DNA of 35,317 nt from an uncultured Chlamydiae bacterium (GTDB lineage: Bacteria; Chlamydiota; Chlamydiia; Chlamydiales; SM23-39), in contig CAISYW010000004.1 in the NCBI GenBank assembly GCA_903889795.1, positions 1-35,317 of the forward strand, written 5' to 3'. Below the pieces are notes generated by a model. It was not told the DNA's origin and made no database searches. It was given only the letters and a program-made list of their open reading frames with translations. The translations under genes were made by a program, and so were the position numbers. This document shows, in pieces, positions 15,140 through 23,424 of this stretch; position 1 is the first letter of the stretch; each line of letters starts with the position of its first letter.

Positions 15140-15651
15140 TCCTTAGTGGAATGAAAATTCAAGAGAAGGTTTTTTCAAACGAAATCACAATTGATCCATT
15201 TTTTCCTTCTCAAATCAACCCCAACTCCTACAACTTTCGACTTGGAAAGACGTTAAAAGTCTATGACGATGAAATCCTCGACCCGAAAAAAGAAAATAAG
15301 ACACGATTAATTGAGATTCCGTCGGAAGGATATCTTTTAGAGCCGACGAAACTTTATTTGGGTCACACCGAAGAGATCATGGGGAGCAATCTCTATGTTC
15401 CAATTATTCGCGGACGTTCTTCAATCGGCCGAATTGGCCTTTTTATCCACATTACCGCCGATTTGATCGATATAGGCTCAATTAATCAATGGACTTTGCA
15501 AATGCATTGCGTTCAGCCTTTACGAGTTTATTCCGGTATGTTAATAGGTCAGGTAACTTTCTGGACGGTGGAAGGCGAAATCAAGCTTTATAACGGAAAA
15601 TATCAAGGAAGCCGCGGACCAATGTCTTCGCAAATCCACCAAGATTTTTGA
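15136..15651 (+). CDS. dCTP deaminase homologue 2 (Gln replaces catalytic Glu)
   Basis: The 171-residue paralogue aligns with homologue 1 without gaps through residue 149 (MILSGMKI start, INPNSYNF, GRSSIGRIG at 93-101). The catalytic position is Gln: the segment reads QWTLQM with Q122 (codon CAA). The C-terminal lid is standard (YNGKYQGSRGPMSSQ, 152-166). In E. coli Dcd, changes at this Glu abolish deamination, so this subunit is probably inactive as a catalyst but may still bind nucleotide. The active site of Dcd trimers lies between subunits, so it could complement homologue 1 in a mixed trimer. That is inference. Confidence 0.85.
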   Translation: MILSGMKIQEKVFSNEITIDPFFPSQINPNSYNFRLGKTLKVYDDEILDPKKENKTRLIEIPSEGYLLEPTKLYLGHTEEIMGSNLYVPIIRGRSSIGRIGLFIHITADLIDIGSINQWTLQMHCVQPLRVYSGMLIGQVTFWTVEGEIKLYNGKYQGSRGPMSSQIHQDF

Positions 15652-15700
15652 CTGATTAATCAAAGGAAAAAAAGAAAACAAACAGAAGGGGATTAACAAC

Positions 15701-17206
15701 GTGGAGAAAGTAAACACTTTAGAAGACCAACAAACATCCAAATTTGGTAAGTGGCGTCAGCGCCTTTGGCCTGTACACGCCAGTGAGTCGAAAAAGTTTT
15801 TCCCTCTCTTGCTAATGAAATTGTGTATTTCATTCGTTTATACGATTTTATTAGCAACAAAAGACACCCTGATCGTCACATCGAAGGGTTCCGGAGCAGA
15901 GACAATTCCTATTTTAAAGGGTGGTTTCGTTCTCCTTTTTGCTTGTATTTTCATGATCATATATTCGAAATTAAGCAATCATCTATCGAAAAGCCGCCTT
16001 TTTTATGCGACTTTATTGCCATTTATTTGTTTTTTTGCGTTCTATGGATTTTTTCTTTATCCCAATCGCGAATGGCTTTTGCCTCATCAAACAGCTGACA
16101 AGCTTATTTCACTGATTGGGCCAGAACGCGCTCATTGGGTTGCCGTTTACCGCTACTGGATGGACTCGATATTTTTCTTGATGGCAGAACTGTGGGGCGG
16201 AGTCGTCATTGCATTATCCTTTTGGGGGTTGGCTAACCGCATCAACAACCTCAACGAAGCCTCACGATTTTATTCTTTGCTTTCCGCAGGAGGACATGTC
16301 GGGGTGATTATCGCCGGCCCGCTAATCTGGCATTTTTCCCATGCGTCTGATCACTTTGCTTTCACGATTCAATGGCTGATGGGAATCGTGTCAGGAGTAG
16401 GATTGCTGATACTATTTATTTATTGGTGGATCAATCGAAATATTATTCAAACACAAGAACATTTGGGACAAAAAAGAGCAAATGAACCAACTAAATTATC
16501 CCTCATTGACAGCCTCAAACATCTCATACGTTCGCCAAGCTTAAACTATATTGCCCTAATGGTCATCGGCTATAGTCTTTCTGTGAATATGATCGAAGTG
16601 GTTTGGAAAGCTGCCTTAAAAATTCAGTATCCGAATCCGCAAGACTACGAAGCCTTCATGGGGCTTCTAACCATGATTACCGGATGCGTGTCCCTGTTTA
16701 TTGCTCTCTTTGTCGGGGGTAATGTAATCCGTAAATTCGGTTGGTTCGTCGCCGCACAGGCTACCCCCGTTGTACTTGGATGTGCCTCGCTTCTTTTTTT
16801 AGGAGTTTATTTTTCAAATGACATATGGAATACCTCAACCGTATTTATGGGTGTAGGGGCTCTTACGCTACTCGTATTCATCGGAGCAATGCATAACGTT
16901 TCTTGCAAATCGATGAAGTATTGTCTCTTTGATCCCACAAGAGAGATGGCCTATATTCCTTTAGACGATGAAACCAAAGTTAAAGGAAAAGCGGCAGTCG
17001 ATGTCGTTGCTTCACGTTTTGGAAAATCCGGCTCTTCCTGGCTACAAGTGGTTTTTATGGAAATCGTAGGTACCGGTTCGATATTCGGCGTAGTGCCCTA
17101 TCTGGCGCCGTTCATACTCGTAGCCGTCGTTGGCTGGATCATTGCAATCTTTTATCTGCAGCGTCAAATCAATCAAAAATTGATCGTTTCAGCCGAAAAC
17201 GCGTAG
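15701..17206 (+). CDS. NTT-family nucleotide transporter (ATP/ADP translocase type)
   Basis: The 501-residue protein is a TLC/NTT nucleotide transporter with about 11-12 membrane segments. It has the early LLATKDTLIVT motif (about 50-60), ELWGGVVIALSFWG (about 162-175) and the long signature DPTREMAYIPLDDETKVKGK (about 408-427) followed by the FGKSGSSW region. Such carriers let chlamydiae and rickettsiae exchange ATP for ADP or import nucleotides from the host. Chlamydial paralogues differ in substrate (ATP/ADP, NTPs, NAD), so the substrate here is open. The start is GTG with AGAAGGGG about 10 nt upstream. It lies 49 bp after the Dcd pair, so import and nucleotide conversion are probably linked. 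Confidence 0.9.
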   Translation: MEKVNTLEDQQTSKFGKWRQRLWPVHASESKKFFPLLLMKLCISFVYTILLATKDTLIVTSKGSGAETIPILKGGFVLLFACIFMIIYSKLSNHLSKSRLFYATLLPFICFFAFYGFFLYPNREWLLPHQTADKLISLIGPERAHWVAVYRYWMDSIFFLMAELWGGVVIALSFWGLANRINNLNEASRFYSLLSAGGHVGVIIAGPLIWHFSHASDHFAFTIQWLMGIVSGVGLLILFIYWWINRNIIQTQEHLGQKRANEPTKLSLIDSLKHLIRSPSLNYIALMVIGYSLSVNMIEVVWKAALKIQYPNPQDYEAFMGLLTMITGCVSLFIALFVGGNVIRKFGWFVAAQATPVVLGCASLLFLGVYFSNDIWNTSTVFMGVGALTLLVFIGAMHNVSCKSMKYCLFDPTREMAYIPLDDETKVKGKAAVDVVASRFGKSGSSWLQVVFMEIVGTGSIFGVVPYLAPFILVAVVGWIIAIFYLQRQINQKLIVSAENA

Positions 17207-17212
17207 AGCTTT

Positions 17213-17247
17213 ATTTCGCTGTCATTAAGTTATGATGACAGCGAAAT
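17213..17247 (+). terminator. Strong hairpin after nucleotide operon
   Basis: Perfect 13-bp arms ATTTCGCTGTCAT and ATGACAGCGAAAT surround a 9-nt loop directly after the NTT stop. No T tract follows, so it may stabilise the mRNA 3' end or be a factor-assisted terminator. Confidence 0.5.
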
Positions 17248-17322
17248 TACCCCCTTAAACGGCTTTGTTGTATAAATAGCACCACAGAGATAGAAACCAC
17301 AGAGAAAGAACCCTCCATCAAA

Positions 17323-18732
17323 CTACATTTTTTTGAAAAAACCCAAATCCCTGAAAAGGGATAAATCATCCATGATGATTGTGAAAATAGAATACAATGC
17401 TGCATAAACTTTATTCAAACTCTTAAAATCAATGAATTTGAATATCTCAGTATAACTAAATACTTCAAGCGGAATGCAAAGCAAATTTAAAGCTAAGTTA
17501 ACAATGCCCATAAACTTAGAAAATTCCTGCGCAGCAATGCTTGTTTTAAAACATTGTTGAACTTTTGCTTGAAGGACTGCATTATTTTTTTCTGTTAATA
17601 GCTTCTCATCAACACCAAAACGATTCGCAATCAAACGTTTTTTGACTAATTTTTCTTCCATGCGTTTTTCAATTTTCGACTGAAAATGCCGGCATTTTTC
17701 GCAAATTTTTATTTTTTGCTCTTCAGTAACATTGACCAACCGCTCAATAAACCTTCGCGATGCTTTTTGTTTTTCGCGTAGGTTCAATTTTTCATTTTTC
17801 ACAATTCCTTCCTCAAAAAGACGTTGGTGTTTTTCGATGCTCTGTATGGTTTTAAAATTCGTCGACAGACTAACGAGCGAATCAGCCGTATAAGCGCCGT
17901 AATTTAATGAATATTTCAAAATACTAAAAACCAGAGCCACTATAAAACACACAATCAACAGTGGAGAAAAAGCAAAAAGTATAATTCCAAGAATCAACCC
18001 TAAAACTCCTTCAACAACAACAATCAATGCATTGATTATTTGCTTCTTAAAGATAGCGATCCCATCGACATCATGAACACTCTTAGCTTCTCGATATTGT
18101 TTAATCGATTGGGCCGTTTTGGTAATTCCCAATAAAATAGATAAGCACCCTTGAATCATTTGAAAAACTGCGATGCTGACGCCAAGAACCGAACTCAAAG
18201 TCGCAACCAAACAGGATATCCCCACAAGAGTCATCGCGAATTGTGCGAGACCGCATGATTTGCGAAAAGTGCCAATCACAGTAGACATTCGTTTCGCATG
18301 CTTTAGTACATTTTTCGTTAAAGGCGCTATCGGTTTAGGCGATGCAGATATAGCTTCTGACGTCCGACTAATTGATCGACCGATCAGTGAGCAGAATCGA
18401 TCCCAATATGAATGTTTTATCAAATTCAAATGAGCGGCATGCTCTTGAAGTTCTTTGATTGCGCTTCGTAGTTTTTCTGCCGTTTTTCCTTCAATCTGCC
18501 GATCTTTTCGGTTGGCTTCCTGGATAACCACCGATTTTGAGCCCGGTGTAAACCAAAGTTTTTTTTCTCCGACCTGGACACTATGACCGTTAATTTTAAT
18601 CGATAGAGAAGGTTTAAATTCGACAGCCCGATCTCCCGCCGATTCAAAAAAACACGATAAAGAATCTTCTGTTTTATTTTGAATCAAACTGGAATATTTA
18701 CAATGATGTAGCGGAAAACAAATACCCAGCAT
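17323..18732 (-). CDS. Bilobed-hydrophobic Chlamydiota-type protein, paralogue 1
   Basis: I do not recognise a named family for this 469-residue protein, but it is clearly a paralogue of the next two genes. Shared marks are an FPL...YSS start, INGHSVQVGEK (about 47-57), two hydrophobic blocks (about 165-210 and 232-275) each able to form a membrane hairpin, YGAYTADS after the second block, and SIAAQEFSKFM near the C-terminus. A charged Lys/Glu-rich region (about 305-370) lies between. Paired hydrophobic hairpins are typical of chlamydial inclusion-membrane proteins, so a secreted effector is possible. This copy lacks the extra C-terminal stretch of the others. Confidence 0.65.
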   Translation of the reverse strand: MLGICFPLHHCKYSSLIQNKTEDSLSCFFESAGDRAVEFKPSLSIKINGHSVQVGEKKLWFTPGSKSVVIQEANRKDRQIEGKTAEKLRSAIKELQEHAAHLNLIKHSYWDRFCSLIGRSISRTSEAISASPKPIAPLTKNVLKHAKRMSTVIGTFRKSCGLAQFAMTLVGISCLVATLSSVLGVSIAVFQMIQGCLSILLGITKTAQSIKQYREAKSVHDVDGIAIFKKQIINALIVVVEGVLGLILGIILFAFSPLLIVCFIVALVFSILKYSLNYGAYTADSLVSLSTNFKTIQSIEKHQRLFEEGIVKNEKLNLREKQKASRRFIERLVNVTEEQKIKICEKCRHFQSKIEKRMEEKLVKKRLIANRFGVDEKLLTEKNNAVLQAKVQQCFKTSIAAQEFSKFMGIVNLALNLLCIPLEVFSYTEIFKFIDFKSLNKVYAALYSIFTIIMDDLSLFRDLGFFKKM

Positions 18733-18735
18733 TTT

Positions 18736-18765
18736 AATAACCGTTAATTATAATTAACGGTTATT
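18736..18765. promoter_or_regulatory. Perfect 30-bp palindrome at start of paralogue 1
   Basis: AATAACCGTTAATT and its exact mirror meet at a central AT, giving a perfect palindrome centred at 18750/18751. It ends 3 bp before the ATG of paralogue 1 and overlaps the predicted -10 box and transcript start on the minus strand. It is well placed as an operator. A terminator role is unlikely because no gene ends here. Confidence 0.6.
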
Positions 18766-18791
18766 ATTACACAATAAACGCAAGAAATCAA
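18763..18791 (-). promoter_or_regulatory. Sigma70-type promoter for paralogue 1
   Basis: On the minus strand TTGATT (18786-18791) and AATAAT (18763-18768) are separated by 17 bp, and the expected transcript start lies about 25 bp before the ATG, inside the 30-bp palindrome. No Shine-Dalgarno sequence is seen, so the leader would be very short. Confidence 0.5.
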
Positions 18792-18855
18792 CTAAAGACA
18801 ATTAATGAACATAGTTACAATTCTAATTGAAGGGGCTATGACTCGCCACAGCGAC

Positions 18856-20637
18856 TTATTGGTACTCTTTTTTCAGAAACTTGCTCAAAAAAATTTGCCG
18901 CATCGAAAAGATTTTTTGCCCCAACGTAGGATGAAAACCAGCTGAATGAGTTATTTGATACCAACGACTTTTCTCGTGAACCTTGCGCTGACTCTTTTCA
19001 AAGAATTTTGTAAACCTGCCCAGGATATGTTCACAGAAGAAAAGAAAGTTGATCAGTATCCAACCACCGTCATTCTGTCCAACCAAAACTTTTCTCGGCA
19101 ACCCCATCTGTACGACATTACAGAAATTCTTTGCTTCGCTATTGGAAACGCCCGCTATCGAAAGTCCGGTTGGTATATCAATTAATAGACCCGATCCGAT
19201 AAGTGCCAGGCAAAGAATATTCAGAAATCTCGAAGCATCCTGTTGTGCAATATGATGTTCAAAACATTTTAAAACATTTTGAACGAGTTGATTATTTGGA
19301 TCTTTGAGAACTGCCTCCATTTTTTTCCGACCGAAACCAAAGGTTCTTTTCAGATCCCCCCGTTTTTTACCGAGTTTTTGCTGGATGCGCAGTCGAATCA
19401 GCTCTTCAATATTATCAAGTTCCGAAGGTAAAAGAGTCTCGCGATCGACTTTAGTACGGAATTTTGCAATTACTTTTTCGCGTATTTTCGCTTTTTCAAC
19501 CCCGGAAACTTCTTGAAATCTTCTCAGAAATCCCTTCGTAGCAGCTGTCATCTGCTCAGGGGTTAATCCACTATTATTCAAAATGTTGTGCAATAAATAA
19601 AGATGATGCTTATCAACAGACCGCAAGATTTTGTTCGCGAGGTGAATCTCAAGGGATGAATCGGCTGTGAACAAACCATAAACCAATATCCACGACAAAA
19701 TGGTATATGCAAGAGAAAGAGCGATTCCACCGGCAAGAAGCTGGGGACATGATAAAAACAAAATCCCAAGAGTAATCCAAAAAACACCCGTTAGTATGTT
19801 AACGAAGGCTATTCCTATCTTCAGACGTGCAATCTCCATTCCGGCGACATCGTGATTTTTCAGGCATTTATTATATGCCTTCACAGCCATATGAAGTTTG
19901 TAGATACCACGCACTAACGATGCGCATCCCTGCAAGATCCGAAATCCTGCGATGATCGATCCAAAGAGATACGCCGCATTCAGAACAGTGTGACCCGCGA
20001 TTGTCATCGTCTCCAAAAACCAGGGTGAAGACACAAGCGTTCCGATCACTTGAATTAGATCGAGCAGATTTCGAATCACGCCAACAGCGTCAATTCCAAT
20101 AATTGCGATCAAAAACATAATTGTTGAAAGATTTTTTTTAGCCCAAACCCTAATTTTATTAGCACCAATTTGGAGTCGCGTTTCCGGCTTTGAAACCGTC
20201 TCAGATGTCGAGGAAAGGATCATTTCAGAAATGCTTCCGATCAATGCTTTTGCACCCCATGCGACAGCATCGATCGCATTCCCGTAAGACTGCAACGCAG
20301 ACATTTCTCTCTTCATTACCTCTAAATCCGATGCATGCGCAGAAATTGCTTTAACAGCGTCTCGTACTGTTTTTGATTCTTTTTTAGAAAGAGGGGTTCC
20401 AACAACTTTTCCGTTTTCATAAAACTGGGGTTCACTGAGAACATTCTTGCTGTCCGAGTCAAACCAAAAAGCTTTTTCTCCAACGTCGACCCTATGCCCG
20501 GTAATTCTCATTTTTAGCGAAGTGTTCTGAGATAAATCAACCCCCAAAAATTGGCACAATGCATCTACCTTTGTATTCATCGGAGAAGAATACGACACAT
20601 GGCGCAAAGGGAAAGAGTACGTTTCTATAGTTGGCAT
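18856..20637 (-). CDS. Bilobed-hydrophobic Chlamydiota-type protein, paralogue 2
   Basis: The 593-residue protein is the longest of the three paralogues. It has the IETYSFPLRHVSYSS start, ITGHRVDVGEK (about 45-55), a first apolar block at about 172-245 that includes two or more membrane segments, a second block at about 278-325, YGLFTADS, then a long helical charged region (about 350-455, including RLRIQQKLGKKRGDLKRTFG) and HIAQQDASRFL. The C-terminal 100 residues end in a Lys-rich tail. The function is unknown. The hairpin-type membrane blocks and tandem duplication suit an inclusion-membrane or host-interaction role, by analogy only. GGTG just before the ATG may be its ribosome site. Confidence 0.65.
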   Translation of the reverse strand: MPTIETYSFPLRHVSYSSPMNTKVDALCQFLGVDLSQNTSLKMRITGHRVDVGEKAFWFDSDSKNVLSEPQFYENGKVVGTPLSKKESKTVRDAVKAISAHASDLEVMKREMSALQSYGNAIDAVAWGAKALIGSISEMILSSTSETVSKPETRLQIGANKIRVWAKKNLSTIMFLIAIIGIDAVGVIRNLLDLIQVIGTLVSSPWFLETMTIAGHTVLNAAYLFGSIIAGFRILQGCASLVRGIYKLHMAVKAYNKCLKNHDVAGMEIARLKIGIAFVNILTGVFWITLGILFLSCPQLLAGGIALSLAYTILSWILVYGLFTADSSLEIHLANKILRSVDKHHLYLLHNILNNSGLTPEQMTAATKGFLRRFQEVSGVEKAKIREKVIAKFRTKVDRETLLPSELDNIEELIRLRIQQKLGKKRGDLKRTFGFGRKKMEAVLKDPNNQLVQNVLKCFEHHIAQQDASRFLNILCLALIGSGLLIDIPTGLSIAGVSNSEAKNFCNVVQMGLPRKVLVGQNDGGWILINFLFFCEHILGRFTKFFEKSQRKVHEKSRWYQITHSAGFHPTLGQKIFSMRQIFLSKFLKKEYQ

Positions 20638-20714
20638 AATTCACCAACTATATTATTACATAATTAGATATTTAAAACAATAATACTTATTATTACTTAA
20701 AAAGGAAATAATTT

Positions 20715-22388
20715 TTATATTGATTTACTATTAATAGCTTTAATGTCATGAGTCTGCGCCCACCAGCGAGTCTCTCGATGAGGCTTGGGCCCAATCTTTT
20801 GAAGCAAGCGCGTAACCCAGCTTAGAGTGGGAATATCTTCGCCAAGGTAGAAGCCGTTCACATTTATCCAGCCAAAATCATTCGTAACGCCCCAAGCACC
20901 CTCACCCATCCCCAAAGGCAAAATACTGCAGATGCTCTTCACAATCCCCACAGAATCAATTTTAAGAAGGTGTGCAATAACAGGGAAATCGCACTGAATA
21001 CCCAGAATATTCACAGCTAGGCAAATAATGGCCAGCAATCTCTGAGCATCCTGTTGAGCGATCGTTGTTTCAAATGATTTTAGAACTTGGTCAACAGGAG
21101 CGGATGATTTGAGAATCTCCCCAATCGTGGTAAGATTGAGCCCTAATGTCCTGTCCACATCGGCTCTTTTTTTATCGCGTTTATTTGCAATACGCCGTTC
21201 AATCTCTGATGGCAAAGGCTTATGTCCGAGCTTATTATTGAGTTTTTCGATCGCTTTGGCTTTGTCTTTTTCAGAAACCTCCGAGATTCTTTGGAGAAAC
21301 CGTTTTGTTGCATCGTTCATTTGCTTAAGACTTAAATGTTTGTTATTCAGAATTTCTTTGAAAAAATACAAATAATGCTTATCAATAACCTGCATGGTTT
21401 TGTTGACTATTTTCAACGAATTGACTGAATCTGCGGTGAATAATCCATAAAATAAAATCCATTGCGCCACGGTAAAGACGATAGCCACAGCAGTTCCGAC
21501 AACCATTGCTTGAGGACATGTTAACATCAGAACTCCAAGAGATACCCAGAAAAGCCCCGTTAAGATCGAAACCACAGCACCATTTCTCTGCGCTTTTGCT
21601 ATCTCCAAACCAACTGCATCGTGATTTTTTTCACACCGTTCGATGGCTTTGAGCGCGAGATGAAGTTTAGCGATACCGACTACTAGCGATATGCAGCCTT
21701 GAATAATCCTAAATCCTGCGATCCATTGGCCTAAAACAAGAGCCGCCTTCAAAACCTCCTGCCCCGCGATGAGAACGGTCTCTTGAAACCAGGGTGAGAA
21801 CACTGTAAGCGTTCCGATAACCAAGACCAAATCGATCAGATTTCGAATAACTCCAATTATATCGGATAAAGGAAAGAGAATCGTAAGTACTTTTTGAGCG
21901 AGAATATCAATTTTATTTGCCCGCTGTTGAGCGCAAGATATGGGTTCCGGTTTTGATATTTCGGGAGATATCAATTTACAGCTTCGTCCGATTAATGCTC
22001 GGACGCCGCTTGTTGCGGTGCAAATCAAATTCCCGCAAGCCTGTAGAACAGACTCTTCTTTCTTCATTAACCCTAAATCGGAGGCATGATCAGAGATTGC
22101 CTTGACGGCGCTTCGAATTGTTTTAGATTCTTTATCAGATAGAACTGCACCAACGACCTTGCCATTGGCTTTAAATCGAGGCTGGCAAAAAACCCTCTTG
22201 GTATCCGGATCAAACCAAAAAAATTTTTCACCAATCTCAACCTGATGTCCGGATATTTTAATTTTTACAGAGGGATCTTGAACCAAACCTTTCGGTAAAA
22301 ATTGACTTAACGCATCGGCCTTCGTTTGCAGGAAGGGAGAATAAGAAGCACCACGTAAAGGAAAAGAGTAAGTCTCAATAGTAGACAT
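20715..22388 (-). CDS. Bilobed-hydrophobic Chlamydiota-type protein, paralogue 3
   Basis: The 557-residue protein is closest to paralogue 2. It shares IETYSFPLRGASYSP, ISGHQVEIGEK (about 45-55), FFWFDPDTKRVF, KESKTIRSAVKAISDHASDL, the two hydrophobic blocks (about 165-240 and 265-315), YGLFTADS and TIAQQDAQRLL. The C-terminus contains a Trp-rich stretch (GAWGVTNDFGWINVNGFYLG) that has a weaker counterpart in paralogue 2 (DGGWILINFLFF). No enzyme motif is seen. It is the first of the tandem set in transcription order, 82 bp after rmlA, from which a terminator separates it. Function unknown. Confidence 0.65.
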   Translation of the reverse strand: MSTIETYSFPLRGASYSPFLQTKADALSQFLPKGLVQDPSVKIKISGHQVEIGEKFFWFDPDTKRVFCQPRFKANGKVVGAVLSDKESKTIRSAVKAISDHASDLGLMKKEESVLQACGNLICTATSGVRALIGRSCKLISPEISKPEPISCAQQRANKIDILAQKVLTILFPLSDIIGVIRNLIDLVLVIGTLTVFSPWFQETVLIAGQEVLKAALVLGQWIAGFRIIQGCISLVVGIAKLHLALKAIERCEKNHDAVGLEIAKAQRNGAVVSILTGLFWVSLGVLMLTCPQAMVVGTAVAIVFTVAQWILFYGLFTADSVNSLKIVNKTMQVIDKHYLYFFKEILNNKHLSLKQMNDATKRFLQRISEVSEKDKAKAIEKLNNKLGHKPLPSEIERRIANKRDKKRADVDRTLGLNLTTIGEILKSSAPVDQVLKSFETTIAQQDAQRLLAIICLAVNILGIQCDFPVIAHLLKIDSVGIVKSICSILPLGMGEGAWGVTNDFGWINVNGFYLGEDIPTLSWVTRLLQKIGPKPHRETRWWAQTHDIKAINSKSI

Positions 22389-22422
22389 AGTTCACCACAA
22401 CTATTATCTCATAATGTGGTGA
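22389..22422 (-). promoter_or_regulatory. Hairpin over the ribosome site of paralogue 3
   Basis: In the minus-strand leader TCACCACA (22415-22422) can pair with TGTGGTGA (22392-22399) over a 15-nt loop. The second arm contains the GGTG ribosome-site bases just before the ATG, so the structure could hide the ribosome site. Paralogue 2 has the same GGTGAA-T-ATG context but no matching first arm. Confidence 0.45.
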
Positions 22423-22424
22423 TA

Positions 22425-22465
22425 AACAAAACAAAAACAAAAACTATTCAAACAGCTAATAGTTT
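22425..22465 (-). terminator. Terminator after rmlA
   Basis: On the minus strand AAACTATT pairs with AATAGTTT across a 9-nt loop and runs into a T-rich tract (TTGTTTTTGTTTTG). It begins 6 bp after the rmlA stop codon. Confidence 0.6.
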
Positions 22466-22470
22466 AACAT

Positions 22471-23379
22471 TCAAACATTAAGTTTTTCATTACAAAAAGA
22501 CAAATGAATATTTTCCTCTTCGGCTATGTGGCAAAGATACTCTCCATATTCATTATTCTTGAATCGCTGTGCGATAGATAAAAGCGAATGCCTATCAATG
22601 AATCCCATACGAAAAGCGATCTCTTCAATACATGAAATTTTAATTCCCTGGCGTTCCTGGATTGCTTGTACAAAAGAAGCCGCCTTCTGAAATGCATCAA
22701 AAGTACCCGTATCGAGCCATGCATATCCGCGGCCCAAAAGACGCACTTGTAATCGACCTTGTGCCAGATAAACACGATTTACATCCGTAATCTCCAACTC
22801 GCCGCGAGAAGATGGTTTAATCTGTTTCGCAATAGCAACGACATCGGGGCCATAAAAATAAATTCCAGGAACTGCGTAAGATGATCGTGGCACTTTAGGT
22901 TTTTCCTCAATGTCGATAGCGCGCATCTGGCTATTAAAAGTAATAACGCCATAGCGCTCGGGATCCTTGACCCGATAACCGAACACAAGTCCACCCGTCA
23001 AATTTTCTATCGACTCACACAATAATCGCGGCAGATCATGGCCATAAAAAATATTGTCTCCCAAAATGAGTACGACCGAATCATGATCGATAAACTTTTC
23101 GCCAATAAGAAATGATTGGGCAATCCCTTGCGGCTGCGCCTGAACGGCATAAGAAATTTGTAAACCAAGATGCGAACCATCCCCCAACAACAGCTTAAAT
23201 CGCGGGGTGTCCAAAGGAGTGGAAATGATGAGGATCTCTCGAACATTGGCGTGCATCAAAGTCGCTAATGGATAGTAGATCATCGGTTTGTCATAAATCG
23301 GCAAGAGCTGCTTGCTAATTGCCATTGTGACAGGAAAAAGACGAGTTCCGCTGCCGCCAGCCAGAATAATACCTTTCAT
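22471..23379 (-). CDS. rmlA: Glucose-1-phosphate thymidylyltransferase RmlA
   Basis: The 302-residue protein is a full-length RmlA/RfbA. It has the nucleotide-binding start MKGIILAGGSGTRLFPVT, KPMIYYPLATLM (about 31-42), GDNIFYG (about 107-113), the EKP motif in IDIEEKPKVP, and GYAWLDTGTFDAF (about 220-232). It joins dTTP and glucose 1-phosphate to dTDP-glucose, the first step to dTDP-rhamnose and related sugars. None of rmlB, rmlC or rmlD is nearby, which is unusual. AAAGAGGT precedes the ATG. It follows accC by 45 bp and is probably the last gene of that operon. Confidence 0.93.
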   Translation of the reverse strand: MKGIILAGGSGTRLFPVTMAISKQLLPIYDKPMIYYPLATLMHANVREILIISTPLDTPRFKLLLGDGSHLGLQISYAVQAQPQGIAQSFLIGEKFIDHDSVVLILGDNIFYGHDLPRLLCESIENLTGGLVFGYRVKDPERYGVITFNSQMRAIDIEEKPKVPRSSYAVPGIYFYGPDVVAIAKQIKPSSRGELEITDVNRVYLAQGRLQVRLLGRGYAWLDTGTFDAFQKAASFVQAIQERQGIKISCIEEIAFRMGFIDRHSLLSIAQRFKNNEYGEYLCHIAEEENIHLSFCNEKLNV

Positions 23380-23424
23380 TAGACCTCTTTCGAAATTCTC
23401 GTAGATAAAAATCCTGAAAGACTA

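Noticed and set aside
17281..17311. Short ACCACAGAGA direct repeats as a possible CRISPR-like array
   Set aside because: Only two near copies with a 6-bp gap; no regular spacers and no cas genes in the window.
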